A stretch of 64,000 nucleotides of DNA from Variovorax sp. J2L1-78. Lineage in GTDB: Bacteria > Pseudomonadota > Gammaproteobacteria > Burkholderiales > Burkholderiaceae_C. The position numbers were made by a program, and so were the translations under genes. The first letter of the stretch is position 1. Each line of letters begins with the position of its first letter. The notes under the pieces are model-generated. The model saw only the letters and a program-made list of their open reading frames with translations. It was not told where the DNA came from and searched no databases. The stretch is taken from assembly GCF_030317205.1 (NCBI RefSeq), contig NZ_JASZYB010000003.1, forward strand, positions 434,001-498,000, read 5' to 3'. Below are positions 54,342 through 63,973 of the stretch, in pieces.

Positions 54342-54971
54342 TCAGCCGGCGATCACCGGCCCGGCCGGTGCGCCTTCCTCGATGCGGATCGAGCCGTCGG
54401 GTCGTTCGCAGGTGCCGATCAGCAGGCCGCTGGCCATCGCGTGCTCGCGCAGCGCGTCGATCAGTTCGTCACGGCCGGGGTTGTCGGAAAACACGGGCAC
54501 CGCGCGCAGGGCGTAGATCTGGAAGGCGTAGCGGTGAACGCCGTGGCCCGGCGGCGGGTCGGGCGGCAGCCAGGCCGCCTGCAGGTAGGAGTTGCGCCCG
54601 ACGTGCAGGCCGGCGCCTTCATGGTCGGCACTGGGCAGAGCCCCTTCGGTCAGCGCCCCGTCCTCGGCCGGCAGGCCGACGACGATGGCATGGACCAGGG
54701 GATGGGGTGTCGGTGAATCGGCGTCTTCCACCAGCAGCACCAGCGACGCGGCGCCGGCCGGCAGGGCGGTCCATTGCAGGGGCGGCGACAGGCCCTCGCC
54801 GTCGGCGGTGTAGCGCGCCGGCAGCGGGGCGTGATCGGCAAAGGCGAGGCTCGTCAGAACGATCGACGCCATGCCCCCGCGCAGGCCGAGCGTGTTGAAG
54901 ACGATTTCGTCGAGACCGGCGCGCACGCCGTGCAGCGCATGGCCGATGACATCAGGGAGTTTCTCCAGCAT
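54342..54971 (-). CDS. YbhB/YbcL Raf-kinase-inhibitor-like protein, 209 aa
   Basis: PEBP-fold motifs LSPPLQW, EDADSPTPHPLVHAI and GVHRYAFQIYAL are clear. The first 33 residues (MLEKLPDVIGHALHGVRAGL) are an extension I recall in part of this family; a start at 54872 is possible. The role of the bacterial proteins is unclear. Divergent from the KaiC-like gene. Confidence 0.88.
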   Translation of the reverse strand: MLEKLPDVIGHALHGVRAGLDEIVFNTLGLRGGMASIVLTSLAFADHAPLPARYTADGEGLSPPLQWTALPAGAASLVLLVEDADSPTPHPLVHAIVVGLPAEDGALTEGALPSADHEGAGLHVGRNSYLQAAWLPPDPPPGHGVHRYAFQIYALRAVPVFSDNPGRDELIDALREHAMASGLLIGTCERPDGSIRIEEGAPAGPVIAG

Positions 54972-55089
54972 GCCGACGGTATAGCGCGTCCTTGTCCGTC
55001 AGCATGTAGGACGCGGCAGGACAGCCAACGCCGCCGGACCTCGGCAGAATCCAGGTTCACTTTGCGGTCGCCTGATCGCCGACCTGCAC

Positions 55090-56622
55090 ATGCCTGAAGC
55101 GCCATCCACCACGACATCTCACTCCCTGACGAATGCGCAACAGTCTCGCGCAAGAACCGGCGTCGCCGGCCTCGACAATGTGCTCGGCGGGGGCCTGCCC
55201 AGCGGCCATCTCTACCTGGTGGAGGGCACGCCGGGTGCCGGCAAGACCACGCTGGGGCTGCAGTTCCTGCTCGAGGGGCGTGCGCGCGGCGAGAAGGGGC
55301 TCTACGTCACCCTGTCCGAGACGGCCGCCGAACTGGGCATCGTGGCGCAGTCGCATGGCTGGTCGCTCGACGGCATCGAGCTGTACGAGCTGGTCACCGA
55401 AGAGGGCCTGAGCGCCTCGGCCGAGCAGTCGATCCTGTACCCCGCCGAGGTCGAGCTCGGCGAGACGACGCGCGACGTGATGGCGGCGGTCACCCGCCTG
55501 TCGCCGACGCGGGTGGTGTTCGACAGCCTGTCCGAGATGCGCCTGCTGGCGCAGGACCCGTTGCGCTACCGGCGCCAGATCCTGGCGCTCAAGCATTTCT
55601 TCGCGTCGCGCGAGTGCACCGTGCTGATGCTCGACGACATGAGTTCACAGGGCGGCGACCTGCAGCTGCACAGCATCGCCCACGGCGTGCTGGGCCTGGA
55701 CCAAGCCACCGGTGACTACGGGCCGGTTCGGCGCCATCTGCGCATCGTCAAGATGCGGGGCGTGCGCTACCGCGGCGGCGAGCATGACGTGCACCTCGAC
55801 ACCGGGGGGCTGCAGGTCTTTCCGCGGCTGATCGCCGCCGAGCATCGCACGGACTTCGAAGCGGCGACGGCCACCACCGGCACACCCGCGCTCGATCTGC
55901 TGCTGGGCGGCGGCCTCGCCCGCGGAAGCAACACCCTGTTCATCGGCCCGTCGGGCGTCGGCAAGACGACGACCGCGATGTCCGCGGTGGTGGCTGCCCT
56001 GCAGCGTGGCGAGAAGGCGTCGTACTACCTGTTCGACGAGGGCATCGGCACGCTGCTGCACCGCTGCCGATCGCTCGGCCTGCCGGTGGAGGAATTCATC
56101 GCCAACGGGCAGCTGGAGGTGCTGCCCCTCGACCCGGCGGAAATGTCCCCCGGCCAGTTCTCGAACATGGTGCGGCTGGCGGTGCAGGAGCGCGAGGCCT
56201 CCCTCATCGTGATCGACAGCCTCAACGCCTATCTGCAGGCGATGCCGGGCGCCAAGTTCCTGCTGCTGCAGATGCACGAACTGCTGAGCTTCCTGAACCA
56301 GCAGGGCGTCGTCACCCTGCTGGTGCTGGGCCAGCACGGCATCATCGGCGACGTGCGCAGCGACCTCGACCTGTCGTACCTGTCGGACGCCATCGTGCTG
56401 TTCCGCTTCTTCGAAGCGCGCGGCAGCCTCCTGAAGGCGGTGTCGGTGGTGAAGAGTCGCACCAACCGGCACGAGCTCAGCATCCGGGAGTTCCGCTTGG
56501 GCAGCCGGGGCGTGGAGGTCGGCCCGGCGCTCACCGATTTCGAAGGCGTGCTCAGCGGTGTGCCAACCTACCGTGGCGGCATCCCGTTGCTGGGCGACGA
56601 GTCGCCCATCGCCAGGACCTGA
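55090..56622 (+). CDS. KaiC-like double-RecA ATPase, 510 aa
   Basis: Two RecA/KaiC domains are present. The first has TGVAGLDNVLGGGLPSGH and Walker A GTPGAGKTT (near residue 52); the second has LLLGGGLARGS and GPSGVGKTT (near residue 293), with Walker B-like LIVIDSLNAY. KaiC-like proteins in non-cyanobacteria act in signalling and stress. Only one base separates its stop from the hybrid kinase start, so it probably works with that kinase. Confidence 0.9.
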   Translation: MPEAPSTTTSHSLTNAQQSRARTGVAGLDNVLGGGLPSGHLYLVEGTPGAGKTTLGLQFLLEGRARGEKGLYVTLSETAAELGIVAQSHGWSLDGIELYELVTEEGLSASAEQSILYPAEVELGETTRDVMAAVTRLSPTRVVFDSLSEMRLLAQDPLRYRRQILALKHFFASRECTVLMLDDMSSQGGDLQLHSIAHGVLGLDQATGDYGPVRRHLRIVKMRGVRYRGGEHDVHLDTGGLQVFPRLIAAEHRTDFEAATATTGTPALDLLLGGGLARGSNTLFIGPSGVGKTTTAMSAVVAALQRGEKASYYLFDEGIGTLLHRCRSLGLPVEEFIANGQLEVLPLDPAEMSPGQFSNMVRLAVQEREASLIVIDSLNAYLQAMPGAKFLLLQMHELLSFLNQQGVVTLLVLGQHGIIGDVRSDLDLSYLSDAIVLFRFFEARGSLLKAVSVVKSRTNRHELSIREFRLGSRGVEVGPALTDFEGVLSGVPTYRGGIPLLGDESPIART

Positions 56623-56623
56623 G

Positions 56624-58300
56624 GTGGAGCGTCGGGTTCTCATCCACGCACCGCGCGGACGTGACGCGGCCGTGGTGCAGCAGGTGTTGCAGGACATCGA
56701 CCTGGTGGCCGTTGTCTGTGCGTCGGCCGATGCCATGCTGGCCGACCTCGACCGGGGAGCCGCGGCCGCCATCCTGACCGAAGAGTCGCTGCTGCAGGTG
56801 CCCGAGGCGCCCTTGCGTGCGTGGCTGATGGCGCAGCCGAGCTGGTCCGATTTCCCTTTCATCGTGCTGGCCTCGCGCGACGCCGGCGGCCGTTCGCGCC
56901 AGGCGCTCGCGCTGCTGCAGACGCTCGGCAATGCCTTCGTGCTGGAGCGACCGGTGCACACCGAGACGCTGGCGCGCGCTGCCGACGCCGCCGTGCGGGC
57001 CCGCCGGCGCCAGTACGCCACGCGGCTGCACCTGCAGCAGCTCGAGGACACCCGCGCCGAGGTCGAGCGCCTCAACACGGAGCTGGAGGTGCGCATCGCC
57101 GCGCGCACGCGCGAGCTGGCCGGCGCCAACGACCGGTTGATGGCCGAGATCGCCGAGCGCGAGCGCGCCCAGGCGGCGCTGATCCAGGTGCAGAAGATGG
57201 AGGCCATCGGCCGGCTGACCGGCGGCATCGCGCACGACTTCAACAACCTGCTGCACGTGGTCAACATGAACCTCGACCTGGTGGCGCGCGTGGCCAAGGA
57301 CGAAAAGGTGCTGGGCATCGCCTCGCGCGCCAAGGGCGCGGTGGGTCGGGGCGCGAAGCTCACCGGCCAACTGCTGTCCTTTGCGCGCAACCAGTCGCTG
57401 CTGCCGCGCCTGACCGACGTGAACGGGCTGCTGGACGGCATGCGCGAACTGGTGGCGGTGTCGGTCGGGCCGTCGGTGCAGGTCGAACTCGCCCTGTGTG
57501 CGGAGCCGGCCTGGGCCGTGCTGGATGCCAACCAGCTCGAGATGGCGGTGCTCAATCTGGCCGTGAATGCGCGCGACGCCATGCCCAACGGCGGTGTTCT
57601 GTCGATCTCGACGCGGCTGTGTGGCAGCGTCGGCGAACTGCCCCCTGGCGACTATGTCGCCGTGTCGATCCACGACAACGGCATGGGCATTCCGCCCCAC
57701 CTGCTCTCCAAGGTGTTCGATCCCTTCTTCACCACCAAGCCGGTGGGGAGTGGAACCGGGCTGGGCCTGAGCCAGGTGTATGGCTTCGCGCGCCAGTCGG
57801 GCGGCCTGGCGCTGGTGCGCAGCGAGGAAGGCCACGGCACGCAGGTCGAGATGGTGTTCCCGGCGTCGCGCGAGCGGGCGTCGGCCGTCAGCACGCCGGT
57901 CGCGAGTGCGCCGCAGGACCATGCCTCGCGGCGGCAGCGGGTGCTGGTGATCGAGGACGACGCCGAGGTGCGCCGCGCCATCGTCGAGAGTCTGTCGATG
58001 CTGGGCTACGTGGTCAGCGAAGCGGCCGACGGTGCCGCCGGCCTGAGCGCGCTGAGTGCGGCGTCGCACGACCTGCTGGTGGTCGACTACGCGATGCCGG
58101 GCCTGAACGGCGCCGAGGTGATCGCCAAGGCCCGCGAGATGGTCGGCGACATTCCGGTCATCCTCGCCACCGGCTACGCCGACATGGCCGAGGTGGGGCG
58201 CGTGCTCGGCACCCAGTCCATCCTCATCAAGCCCTTCGACATCTCGACGCTGGCGAGCGCGGTCTCGAAGGCCCTGCCGCAGCCGGCGCCGATATCATGA
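56624..58300 (+). CDS. hybrid sensor histidine kinase/response regulator, 558 aa
   Basis: Order: an N-terminal receiver-like domain (about 1-120, without a clear phospho-Asp), a coiled coil (about 130-195), HisKA with IAHDFNN (about 205), a HATPase domain (LNLAVNARDAMPNGG, DPFFTTKPVGSGTGLGLSQV) and a C-terminal receiver (VLVIEDDAEVRRA, phospho-Asp in LLVVDYAMPG). No membrane helices, so it is cytoplasmic and may sense KaiC state. GTG 56624 is the only start near the end of kaiC; the longer frame overlaps it. Confidence 0.88.
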   Translation: MERRVLIHAPRGRDAAVVQQVLQDIDLVAVVCASADAMLADLDRGAAAAILTEESLLQVPEAPLRAWLMAQPSWSDFPFIVLASRDAGGRSRQALALLQTLGNAFVLERPVHTETLARAADAAVRARRRQYATRLHLQQLEDTRAEVERLNTELEVRIAARTRELAGANDRLMAEIAERERAQAALIQVQKMEAIGRLTGGIAHDFNNLLHVVNMNLDLVARVAKDEKVLGIASRAKGAVGRGAKLTGQLLSFARNQSLLPRLTDVNGLLDGMRELVAVSVGPSVQVELALCAEPAWAVLDANQLEMAVLNLAVNARDAMPNGGVLSISTRLCGSVGELPPGDYVAVSIHDNGMGIPPHLLSKVFDPFFTTKPVGSGTGLGLSQVYGFARQSGGLALVRSEEGHGTQVEMVFPASRERASAVSTPVASAPQDHASRRQRVLVIEDDAEVRRAIVESLSMLGYVVSEAADGAAGLSALSAASHDLLVVDYAMPGLNGAEVIAKAREMVGDIPVILATGYADMAEVGRVLGTQSILIKPFDISTLASAVSKALPQPAPIS

Positions 58301-58364
58301 GCCGGCGGTGCGGCAACAACCACTTTCTTTCAAGCCCACCGTTTTTCACTTCAAGGGAATCACC

Positions 58365-58610
58365 ATGAGCATCGTCTGGACCATTCTGATCGGCTTCATC
58401 GCAGGGCTCGTGGCGCGCGCCATCAAGCCGGGCAACGACTCGGCCGGCTTCATCGTCACCACGCTGATCGGCATCGCCGGTTCCCTGATCGCCACGTACT
58501 TGGGGCAGGCGATGGGCTGGTACACGGCCGGGCAGGGCGCGGGCTTCATTGCCTCGGTCGTCGGCGCCATCGTGCTGCTGTTCATCTGGGGCATGCTGAA
58601 GAGGAAGTAG
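58365..58610 (+). CDS. GlsB/YeaQ/YmgE-type small membrane protein, 81 aa
   Basis: Three hydrophobic segments with IGFIAGLVARAIKPGND and GIAGSLIATYLG, the transglycosylase-associated-protein signature. AAGGGA precedes ATG 58365. It is a stress-linked inner membrane protein of unknown activity. Confidence 0.9.
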   Translation: MSIVWTILIGFIAGLVARAIKPGNDSAGFIVTTLIGIAGSLIATYLGQAMGWYTAGQGAGFIASVVGAIVLLFIWGMLKRK

Positions 58611-58690
58611 CCCCACCCCCGAAGCGCCTGCGGCGCCTCCCCCTCAAGGGGGCGATACCAGCGGCCCGGCGAAGCCGGTTCCGCGGTATC
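58611..58690. repeat. nested-hairpin intergenic element (REP-like)
   Basis: Three small stems occur in a row: GCGCC-TGC-GGCGC, CCCCC-TCAA-GGGGG and CCGGC-GAA-GCCGG. The last lies inside a longer stem GATACC-a-GCGG / CCGC-GGTATC (58654-58690). From memory nearly identical elements are scattered between genes in Comamonadaceae. It may also end transcription of the small membrane protein gene. Only one copy is in this window. Confidence 0.55.
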
Positions 58691-58733
58691 TCTCGAGAAG
58701 ACCTGGTGCTGCTTAGCGTGGACACTATGTCCC

Positions 58734-59057
58734 ATGAAGCGCCCGCACTACCACGTCTATGTCGTCGCACTCGACGACCGCGTGTGGAACAACGCCCGCT
58801 TCCGGCGGGCCAATCCTGACTACGTGCTGGGCAAGCCCTTCGTCTATGTCGGCATGACCGGGCTCGACCCGGACGTGCGCTTCGACAAGCACAAGGCCGG
58901 GCTGCAGGCCAACCGCTTCGTGACCGACTACGGGCTGCATCTGCTGCCCGCGATCTACGAACGCTACAACCCGATGCGCTACGACGAGGCGAGGTCGATG
59001 GAAGTCGAACTCGGCATTCGCCTGCGCGCGCTCGGCTACGGAGTCTGGCAGGCTTAG
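58734..59057 (+). CDS. GIY-YIG-like protein, 107 aa
   Basis: The protein begins YHVYVVALDDRVW, then KPFVYVGMTGLDPDVRFDKH, the two-strand and Arg layout of GIY-YIG nucleases, and ends with ARSMEVELGIRLRALGYG. It is probably a stand-alone nuclease domain with unknown target. The first GIY Tyr is replaced by V-Y-V-V spacing, so activity is uncertain. Confidence 0.7.
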   Translation: MKRPHYHVYVVALDDRVWNNARFRRANPDYVLGKPFVYVGMTGLDPDVRFDKHKAGLQANRFVTDYGLHLLPAIYERYNPMRYDEARSMEVELGIRLRALGYGVWQA

Positions 59058-59202
59058 CGGCGGAGCGTTCCGATCGCCTCTCTCCAGAGAGAGGCATGGT
59101 TGCCATGGCGCGGTAACGAGGCGTGAACATCATTCGGGCTCTGCCCTGCAGGCGCGCCGCCGCGCGTACCGCCTGCGATTCCCGATTGACCTACTCCTCG
59201 GT

Positions 59203-61440
59203 ATGAACTTTCTCTCTCCCACCACGCTGGGCGGGCGTGCACTGCTCGTGACCGCCGCCGCCGTTTCCATGCTCGTCGCCTGTGGCGGCGGAAGCGATTC
59301 GACGGTCGCGCAAGCGCCTGCCACCCCTCCGGCCCAGACGCCGCCCGCGACCCCGCCCGCCACGCCACCTGTCGAAGCCAAGCCTGGCGTGCAGATCGCC
59401 TTCATGCCCGACATCCATTTTCACGATGTCTATGCGACCTTCAAGGATGGCTCGTTTCCCGGCGTGTTCAACCCCAAGACGGGGCTGCAGGCGACCATCC
59501 GCCTGATGCACGCGCAGATGACGTCGACGCGCCTGTTCAACGAGAACTACTTCGCGTTCCTGGCTGCGCTCGACGATGCCGTGGCGCGCGGTGTGAAGCT
59601 CATCGCCCTGCCCGGCGACTTCTCCGACGACGGCCAACCAGTGCATATGCGCGGACTGAAGAAGGTGCTGGACGACTACGCGGCCAAACATGGCCTGCAG
59701 TTCTTCGCCGCGCCCGGGAACCACGACCCGAACCGGCCGCTGGAGCGTGCCGGCGGGAAGTCCGATTACCTCGGCCTCGACCCGAACTCGGGGCGCGTCG
59801 GCTTCCCGCAGCCCATCTACAGCAAAGGTGGCAACGGCGACTGTGCGGCGGGCAATTACACCGGCGCCTGGGCAAAGGTCAACTACTCGTACTGCACCGA
59901 GGAAGTCAAGGAGATGGGCTACGCCGGCATCACCGAGGCACTCGACCAGCATGGCTTGATGCCGAAGGCGGCCTACAAGTATTTCGAGACGCCGTACAGC
60001 ACCTACAGCTACCAGAACTACACGCTCGACCAGGCGAAGGCCCAGGCCGTCTGGAGCCGGCGCGAATTCGAGATCTGCGCGCAGGGCGCCGGCGGCACCT
60101 ACAAGCAGAGCGGCTACACCTTCTGCCGCAACACGCCCGACACCAGCTACCTGGTGGAGCCGGTCGAGGGCGTCTGGCTGGTGGGCATCGACGCGAACGT
60201 GTATGTACCGACCGGTGCGGGCGCGAACGATTTCAACGGATCGGGCGATGCCGGCTACAACAAGATGCTGACGTACAAGCCGCACGTGATCGCCTGGCTC
60301 AAGGACGTCGTCGCGCGCGGCAAGGCGCAGGGTAAGCAGGTCATCGCCTTCAGCCACTTCCCGATGAGCGAGTTCTTCAACGGTGCCTCCGACGACATCG
60401 TGGCCCTGCTGGGCGCCGGCAAGATGCAGATGGCGCGCCGGCCCACGGAAGACGTGACCAAGGCACTCGCCGACACGGGCCTGCAGGTCCATGTGGGCGG
60501 ACACATGCACTTCAACGACACGGCGATCCGCAAGTACGACGATGGCCACGGGCTGGTGAACATCCAGGCGCCGTCGATGGCCGCCTACGTGCCGGCCTAC
60601 AAGCTGCTGACGCTCCAGGACGCGACCCACATCGACGTGCAGACCGTGCGGCTCGACGACGTGCCGCGCTACGACGAGATGTTCGACCTGTACCGCCAGG
60701 AGCACAGCTACTTCAGCGACTACGGCTTCATGCTGCCCGGCGGCAGCAACGGCGTGCTGTGGGACAAGAGCATCCTCGATGCCAAGAGCTACGGCGAGTT
60801 CAGCACGCGCTACATGTCGGAGCTCGTGCGCCTGCGGCTGCTGAACGACGACTGGCGCTGCGAGATGCGCGAGCTGGTGAAGAGCCCGCTGTACGGCTCC
60901 GACCTGCTGGTGCTCTCGCAATTGAAGACGGCCGTCACGCTCAAGCAACTGGCCAACACCGGCAACCGCAGCCTGTTCAGCACCGCCTTCTTCGGCTGTC
61001 TTTCCGAGGGGGGTGGCGACGGCAGCGCGCAGGCCGTCTATGCGACCGACCTGGCGGCGGCGCAAGCCAAGGCACGGGCCCTGGCGAACGCGGCAGGCCT
61101 GCGCCTGGAGGACTTCAACGACTGGAAGGCGATCGACCTCGCCGGCGATTTCGTACGCCTGGCCAACGCTGGCGACCTGGCCTTCAGCGACATCCCGGCC
61201 GCTCGTGCCGCGCAATACAAGCTGCTCGCCCAGGCACTGGAAGCCACCAACGCCACGCTCGGCCTGGACGGCACCCAGGTGCGCAACGACAACGTGGTGG
61301 GCGCCGTGTTCCAGGCGCGCTTCAAGCCGCTGATGGAGATCTTGCTCAAGCTGGCCAAGGGTGCGCCCACCCAGCATTTCGTGATCGACCTCAAGGCCAA
61401 CACCCTGACCGACCTGACCACCACTGCAGCGCCTTTCTGA
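59203..61440 (+). CDS. calcineurin-like metallophosphoesterase lipoprotein, 745 aa
   Basis: The lipobox LVAC is followed by a Gly/Ser, then Pro/Thr/Ala linker. The metal-binding blocks are all present: FMPDIHFHD, LPGDFSDDG, APGNHDPN, FSHFPMSE and GGHMHFND. An extra C-terminal region of about 250 residues (SEYLVKS-like helices, LKQLANTGNRSLF) is not recognised. It is exported and should cleave phosphoesters outside the inner membrane. It lies 11 bp before the phytase-like gene, forming an operon. Confidence 0.87.
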   Translation: MNFLSPTTLGGRALLVTAAAVSMLVACGGGSDSTVAQAPATPPAQTPPATPPATPPVEAKPGVQIAFMPDIHFHDVYATFKDGSFPGVFNPKTGLQATIRLMHAQMTSTRLFNENYFAFLAALDDAVARGVKLIALPGDFSDDGQPVHMRGLKKVLDDYAAKHGLQFFAAPGNHDPNRPLERAGGKSDYLGLDPNSGRVGFPQPIYSKGGNGDCAAGNYTGAWAKVNYSYCTEEVKEMGYAGITEALDQHGLMPKAAYKYFETPYSTYSYQNYTLDQAKAQAVWSRREFEICAQGAGGTYKQSGYTFCRNTPDTSYLVEPVEGVWLVGIDANVYVPTGAGANDFNGSGDAGYNKMLTYKPHVIAWLKDVVARGKAQGKQVIAFSHFPMSEFFNGASDDIVALLGAGKMQMARRPTEDVTKALADTGLQVHVGGHMHFNDTAIRKYDDGHGLVNIQAPSMAAYVPAYKLLTLQDATHIDVQTVRLDDVPRYDEMFDLYRQEHSYFSDYGFMLPGGSNGVLWDKSILDAKSYGEFSTRYMSELVRLRLLNDDWRCEMRELVKSPLYGSDLLVLSQLKTAVTLKQLANTGNRSLFSTAFFGCLSEGGGDGSAQAVYATDLAAAQAKARALANAAGLRLEDFNDWKAIDLAGDFVRLANAGDLAFSDIPAARAAQYKLLAQALEATNATLGLDGTQVRNDNVVGAVFQARFKPLMEILLKLAKGAPTQHFVIDLKANTLTDLTTTAAPF

Positions 61441-61451
61441 AGAGTTTCGAC

Positions 61452-63053
61452 ATGAACGACAAGAACCAAGATTCGGGCCTCGTGCCTTTCGGTCCCGTCA
61501 CGCGTCCTCCCGACGCCGGGCGGCGCGGTGTGCTGCGCAGCGGCGTGGGCATGACGGCGTTCTCGCTGCTGGGCGCGAGCAGCGCCTTGCTGAGCGCCTG
61601 CGGGGGTGGCGGCGACGGCGGCACCCCGGCGCCTGCGCCGTCCCCCGCACCGGCACCGCCTGCACCGGCGCCGCAGCCCCCCGCGCCGGTGCCCGCACCG
61701 GAGGTCAGCGCGCCCACGCTCACTGGCCATGCCGTCTTGCCGGCCGACAGTTTCGTCGCCGGGCCGACCTCCGGGCAGTTCGTCTCGGGCGGCGACCTCG
61801 ACCGTGCCAAGAACACCTACGGCTACACCCTGCCGTTCACGTCCAAGCAACCGATGCAGGGCTTTTCGGCGATGGTGCCGGGGCCGGTGGTCGGCACCTT
61901 CTACGTGATGCAGGACAACGGTTTCGGCGGCCGGGCCGCATCGCCCGATGCCCTGCTGCACATCTACGCGATCAAGTTCGACTGGGACAACCGTGCAGTC
62001 GTCCCGGTGAACTTCCAGACCGGCGCCGCGCTGGCATCGTTCACGTCCGAGAGCTACATCCGGCTGAGCGACCCGTATCGCAACCTGGGCTACCCGGCGG
62101 TGGCCGACATGGTGAACTACCCCGGCACGACCCAGTCGCCGGCAGGCCAGACCGTCGCGGTGGACCCGGCCATCATCTCGGGTCGATTGCTCACCGGTTA
62201 CGACATCGACCCCGAGTCGATGCAGATCGATGCCCAGGGAAACCTGTGGATCGGCGACGAGTTCGGCCCCTTCCTGCTGAAGTTCGATCGCCAGGGTCGG
62301 CTGCTGTCGCGCGAGATCCAGATCCCGAACCTGCGCCGCCTGGGCAGCAATGCACTGATCCAGACGCCGAACAACCCTTACATCCAGGGCAACACGTCGG
62401 TGGCCAACCTCGGCGGCTCGGGCGGGTTGGAGAGCATGGCGATCAACGCCAGCCGGACCAAGCTTTACGTGATGTTCGAGAAGGAAATCTCGGGCGACGA
62501 CAACCGCTACCGCACCATCAGTGTGTTCGACATCGCGACCCAGAACTTCGAGGCCAAGACCTTCATCTACCGCGTCGGCGTCGGCCAGCGCATCAACGGC
62601 GACGGCAACCTCGAGACCGAGGTCTACACGCCCAACGACATGGTCGCCATCAACGACACCCAGTTCCTCGTGATGGAGAAGGACAGCGGCGCGGGCGACG
62701 TGCGCACCGGCAAGTTCGCGGCGTCGGGCACCTGGCGCAACGCGGCGCGGTTCAAGCGTGTCTTCAAGATCGACCTGACGCGGGTCGATTCGTCCGGCGT
62801 GCTCATCAAGGAAGAGGTGGCCGACCTGATGCAACTGCTCGACCCGACGGGCATCGGCCGTGAAGCCACCATCGATGGCGTCTTCACTTTCCCCATGGAA
62901 TGTGTGGAGGTCGTCACCATCGTCGACGCGCAGACGCTCATGTTCGTCAACGACAACAACTACCCGGGCGGCTCGCCCTCGCGCCTGACGACCAAGCCGG
63001 ACGACAACGAGTTCATCCGCGTTCGCCTGCCCAAGCCGCTCGCCACGCCCTGA
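61452..63053 (+). CDS. exported esterase-like phytase (beta-propeller) lipoprotein, 533 aa
   Basis: An N-terminal RRGVLRSGVGMTAFSLLG segment looks like a Tat signal and ends in a lipobox LLSAC. A Pro/Ala-rich linker is followed by a propeller with DIDPESMQIDAQGNLWIGDE and FGPFLLKFD, and GLESMAINASRTKLYV, marks of the esterase-like phytase family. Together with the preceding phosphoesterase it suggests use of organic phosphate, which is an inference. Confidence 0.85.
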   Translation: MNDKNQDSGLVPFGPVTRPPDAGRRGVLRSGVGMTAFSLLGASSALLSACGGGGDGGTPAPAPSPAPAPPAPAPQPPAPVPAPEVSAPTLTGHAVLPADSFVAGPTSGQFVSGGDLDRAKNTYGYTLPFTSKQPMQGFSAMVPGPVVGTFYVMQDNGFGGRAASPDALLHIYAIKFDWDNRAVVPVNFQTGAALASFTSESYIRLSDPYRNLGYPAVADMVNYPGTTQSPAGQTVAVDPAIISGRLLTGYDIDPESMQIDAQGNLWIGDEFGPFLLKFDRQGRLLSREIQIPNLRRLGSNALIQTPNNPYIQGNTSVANLGGSGGLESMAINASRTKLYVMFEKEISGDDNRYRTISVFDIATQNFEAKTFIYRVGVGQRINGDGNLETEVYTPNDMVAINDTQFLVMEKDSGAGDVRTGKFAASGTWRNAARFKRVFKIDLTRVDSSGVLIKEEVADLMQLLDPTGIGREATIDGVFTFPMECVEVVTIVDAQTLMFVNDNNYPGGSPSRLTTKPDDNEFIRVRLPKPLATP

Positions 63054-63062
63054 GCGCAACGC

Positions 63063-63094
63063 CGCCTGACGTCGCGGTCGAGCGGCGTCAGGCG
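63063..63094. terminator. hairpin between convergent genes
   Basis: CGCCTGACG and CGTCAGGCG form a perfect 9-bp stem with a 14-base loop between the phytase-like gene and the convergent phosphatase gene, whose stop lies in the right arm. No T-run; it may act in both directions. Confidence 0.45.
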
Positions 63095-63762
63095 TAGCTG
63101 ACCAGGTCCTCGTCCGCCGGCCCGTCGAGGTGCGGCAGGGCGTTGAAGGTTAGCAGCACGTGCCGCTTGGGCGTGAAGACGAACTCGGTCACGGCCGTGT
63201 TGCGGATGCGCATGTTCAGCTCGATGGTGGTTTCGGGGCTCGTTCCGAGCACGTGGCCGACCGCGGTGCTGATTGGCCCGCCGCTCGACACCACCAGCAC
63301 CTTCGCACCGTGGTGCCGGGCGCGCACATGGTCGAGCGCGGTGGTCACGCCGGCCAGGAAATCCACGTAGCTGGGCATGCCGACCGGGGTGGTGCGGCCC
63401 TGCATCCAGGCGCCCAGGCCGTCCCGCAGCAGCCGGAAATGATGACGGTAGAGCTCGGGCGTGTCGGGCTTCTGCAGCTTCTCGGGGTGGATGGTGGCGA
63501 TCACCGCCTCGCTGTCGTACTCGTTCAGACCTGGCCAGGTCAGCACGTCATCCCGCGTCAGGCCCAAGCCCTTGGCGATGCCCTCCCAGGTCTGGCGATG
63601 GCGCTTCAAGGTGCCCGTGAGCACCGCGTCGAAGTGCATGCCGCGCTCGCGCCAGTACTCGCCGAGGCGCTCGGCTTGCCGGTGACCGAGCGCGCTCAGG
63701 TTGTCGTAGTCGGCCGAACCGAAGCTGGCTTGCCCATGGCGCACGAGATAGAGGGACCCCAT
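63088..63762 (-). CDS. histidine phosphatase family protein, 224 aa
   Basis: YLVRHGQASFG is the RHG motif with the phospho-accepting His, LKRHRQTWEGI gives a second Arg, and the acid/base histidine region follows near VVSSGGPIS. It is a phosphoglycerate-mutase-like phosphatase of unknown substrate. ATG 63762 places the RHG motif at residue 8, as usual in the family. Confidence 0.88.
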   Translation of the reverse strand: MGSLYLVRHGQASFGSADYDNLSALGHRQAERLGEYWRERGMHFDAVLTGTLKRHRQTWEGIAKGLGLTRDDVLTWPGLNEYDSEAVIATIHPEKLQKPDTPELYRHHFRLLRDGLGAWMQGRTTPVGMPSYVDFLAGVTTALDHVRARHHGAKVLVVSSGGPISTAVGHVLGTSPETTIELNMRIRNTAVTEFVFTPKRHVLLTFNALPHLDGPADEDLVSYA

Positions 63763-63973
63763 GCAGCGGATTGTTGCCAAGCGAGTGGATCCGGCTTGTC
63801 CCTCTGGCGACGAATACTATTGTTTTAACAACAATCGGCGCGCACAAGATTCTCCATTCGTGGAGAAATGTGCACTTTATGCTTATCCATTGACGGCGCC
63901 TGCTCGGAAAAATGAGATCGCGTGTAACACTAAGCTACTCATTGTTATCGCAATCTCGTCAAAGAGCACAAAG
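63763..63973. promoter_or_regulatory. AT-rich regulatory region before the edge gene
   Basis: Two striking inverted repeats occur: ATTGTT-N5-AACAAT (63819-63835) and TTCTCCA-TTCG-TGGAGAA (63850-63867), the second a hairpin with a TTCG tetraloop. AAAGAGCACAAAG precedes the ATG at 63974. This low-GC leader differs from the rest of the right arm and fits a regulated surface-protein gene. Confidence 0.5.
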
